A stretch of DNA of 64,000 bases from Ascoidea tarda (nom. inval.) (lineage: Eukaryota > Ascomycota > Saccharomycetes > Ascoideales > Ascoideaceae): positions 1-64,000 of the forward strand of contig JAKTTS010000009.1 in assembly GCA_030560485.1 (NCBI GenBank). The letters are read 5' to 3'. The stretch's first letter is position 1. The number at the start of each line of letters is the position of its first letter. Below, piece by piece: positions 63,259-64,000 of this stretch. Made by a program: the position numbers and the translations under genes. The notes under the pieces were generated by a model that saw only the letters and a program-made list of their open reading frames with translations, was not told where the DNA came from and ran no database searches.

Positions 63259-64000
63259 TCAATTACTAGAAATACTGACATTTATCATTTTTTCATCAAA
63301 TTCAATTTCTTTATTGTTTTTTTCATTCTCATTCTCATTCTCATTCTCATTCTCATTCTCATTATCTAATTTATCTAGTCTCTCTTGTTTATGCTGTTCT
63401 TTACTCCCCGTAACTCCAACTTTTAAGAAAAATGACAATATAAATGCTAAAATACCACATCCCAACGCAAACCAATATGCATTTTTAAACCCATCAAATA
63501 ATCGATCTGGATACACTGTTTGTAATTCAGTGCCATAATATTCATATCTTGCACTAACTAACGCAGTTGTTATAGCCAACCCAATTGTGGAACTTATTTG
63601 AATGATCGTATTAAACACCCCTGCTGCTGAACTTTGTAAATTCTCTGGTACTGATGTTAATGTAATGATATTAACCACATTATATGCAATATCAGCTCCA
63701 ATAACGCAGAATATATAGCTCCAAAAGGGTCCTAGCCAATAACTTCTATCAATATCCATTGTCAACCAAAAAATAGAACCGATTATGAAACCCAATGTCG
63801 CAATTAACATTAAAACTGTCCCAGTAATCTTGTGCAATGTAAAAGCTGCAAAGACATTCACTAATATACCTGCAACACCAAGAGTCATTTGACAAGCAGT
63901 GGTTAATAAAGGTGAATAGCCCAACACTTGTTCAAAAAACAAAATCGAATAAAAGACAATTGTTCCAACAAAGTTCATCCAACTTAGACTGATAATACAC
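63259..64000 (-). CDS. major facilitator superfamily transporter, C-terminal half (partial)
   Basis: The frame stays open past the first ATG (63978) to the window edge, so the gene is cut by the window and starts beyond it. The visible ~247 residues have six transmembrane helices (e.g. MNFVGTIVFYSILFFEQVLG, TACQMTLGVAGILVNVFAAF, WSYIFCVIGADIAYNVVNII, FALGCGILAFILSFFL) and the VPENLQSSAAGVFNTIIQISSTIGLAITTALV stretch typical of the second half of 14-spanner drug:H+ antiporters (DHA2, Atr1/YMR279C-like). The cytoplasmic tail has an (EN)n run near 63325-63362 from CATTCT repeats. The substrate is unknown. Confidence 0.8.
   Translation of the reverse strand, partial: CIISLSWMNFVGTIVFYSILFFEQVLGYSPLLTTACQMTLGVAGILVNVFAAFTLHKITGTVLMLIATLGFIIGSIFWLTMDIDRSYWLGPFWSYIFCVIGADIAYNVVNIITLTSVPENLQSSAAGVFNTIIQISSTIGLAITTALVSARYEYYGTELQTVYPDRLFDGFKNAYWFALGCGILAFILSFFLKVGVTGSKEQHKQERLDKLDNENENENENENENEKNNKEIEFDEKMINVSISSN

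Overview
The window is nuclear DNA of a budding yeast (Saccharomycotina). It is AT-rich, with intronless single-ORF genes, Asn/Ser-rich low-complexity tracts, and orthologues of yeast-specific genes such as eisosome LSP1, PTA1, LTE1 and fungal beta-mannosyltransferases. A nuclear gene for respiratory complex I (NUKM/NDUFS7) excludes the Saccharomyces/Kluyveromyces group, which lost complex I. In-frame CTG codons are almost absent from the conserved genes although CTC is used normally. That hints at a yeast with reassigned CUG, but the window cannot settle it. I recognise no tRNA, rRNA, CRISPR array or intact mobile element.

Left part (0-22.7 kb). MDL1-like mitochondrial ABC exporter (-), mitochondrial citrate synthase CIT1 (+), cleavage/polyadenylation scaffold PTA1 (-), mitochondrial helicase IRC3 (+), a GPI-type cell-wall adhesin (+), an F-box/leucine-rich-repeat protein (-), eisosome LSP1 (+) and a secretory-pathway cyclophilin with a membrane anchor (-).

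Middle (22.7-43.7 kb). Two RTS1-type PP2A B56 regulatory subunit genes lie in the same orientation on either side of NUKM. They share two blocks of perfect nucleotide identity inside otherwise diverged sequence, as expected of gene conversion. Next come SCP1 (calponin/transgelin), whose promoter carries a phased motif array and a 10-copy 9-nt repeat, a large Zn2Cys6 transcription factor (-), a decayed F-box/LRR gene whose F-box part is inverted, and a TatD-type metallohydrolase (+).

Right part (43.7-64 kb). Three tandem beta-1,2-mannosyltransferase (BMT, GT91) genes form a cell-surface glycan cluster, the first of them strongly diverged at the family motifs. They are followed by a two-TM mitochondrial-type protein (-), the very large mitotic-exit exchange factor LTE1 (-), twinfilin TWF1 (+) and the C-terminal half of an MFS transporter (-) that runs off the window.

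Shared themes: mitochondria (MDL1, CIT1, IRC3, NUKM, probably the 275-aa protein), cell surface and cortex (adhesin, BMT1-3, LSP1, SCP1, TWF1) and cell-cycle/phosphatase control (RTS1 pair, LTE1). Promoters of several housekeeping genes are islands of GC-rich sequence in an AT-rich background, often with CACGTG boxes. Gene calls rest on recognised protein families. Regulatory calls are motif matches by eye.
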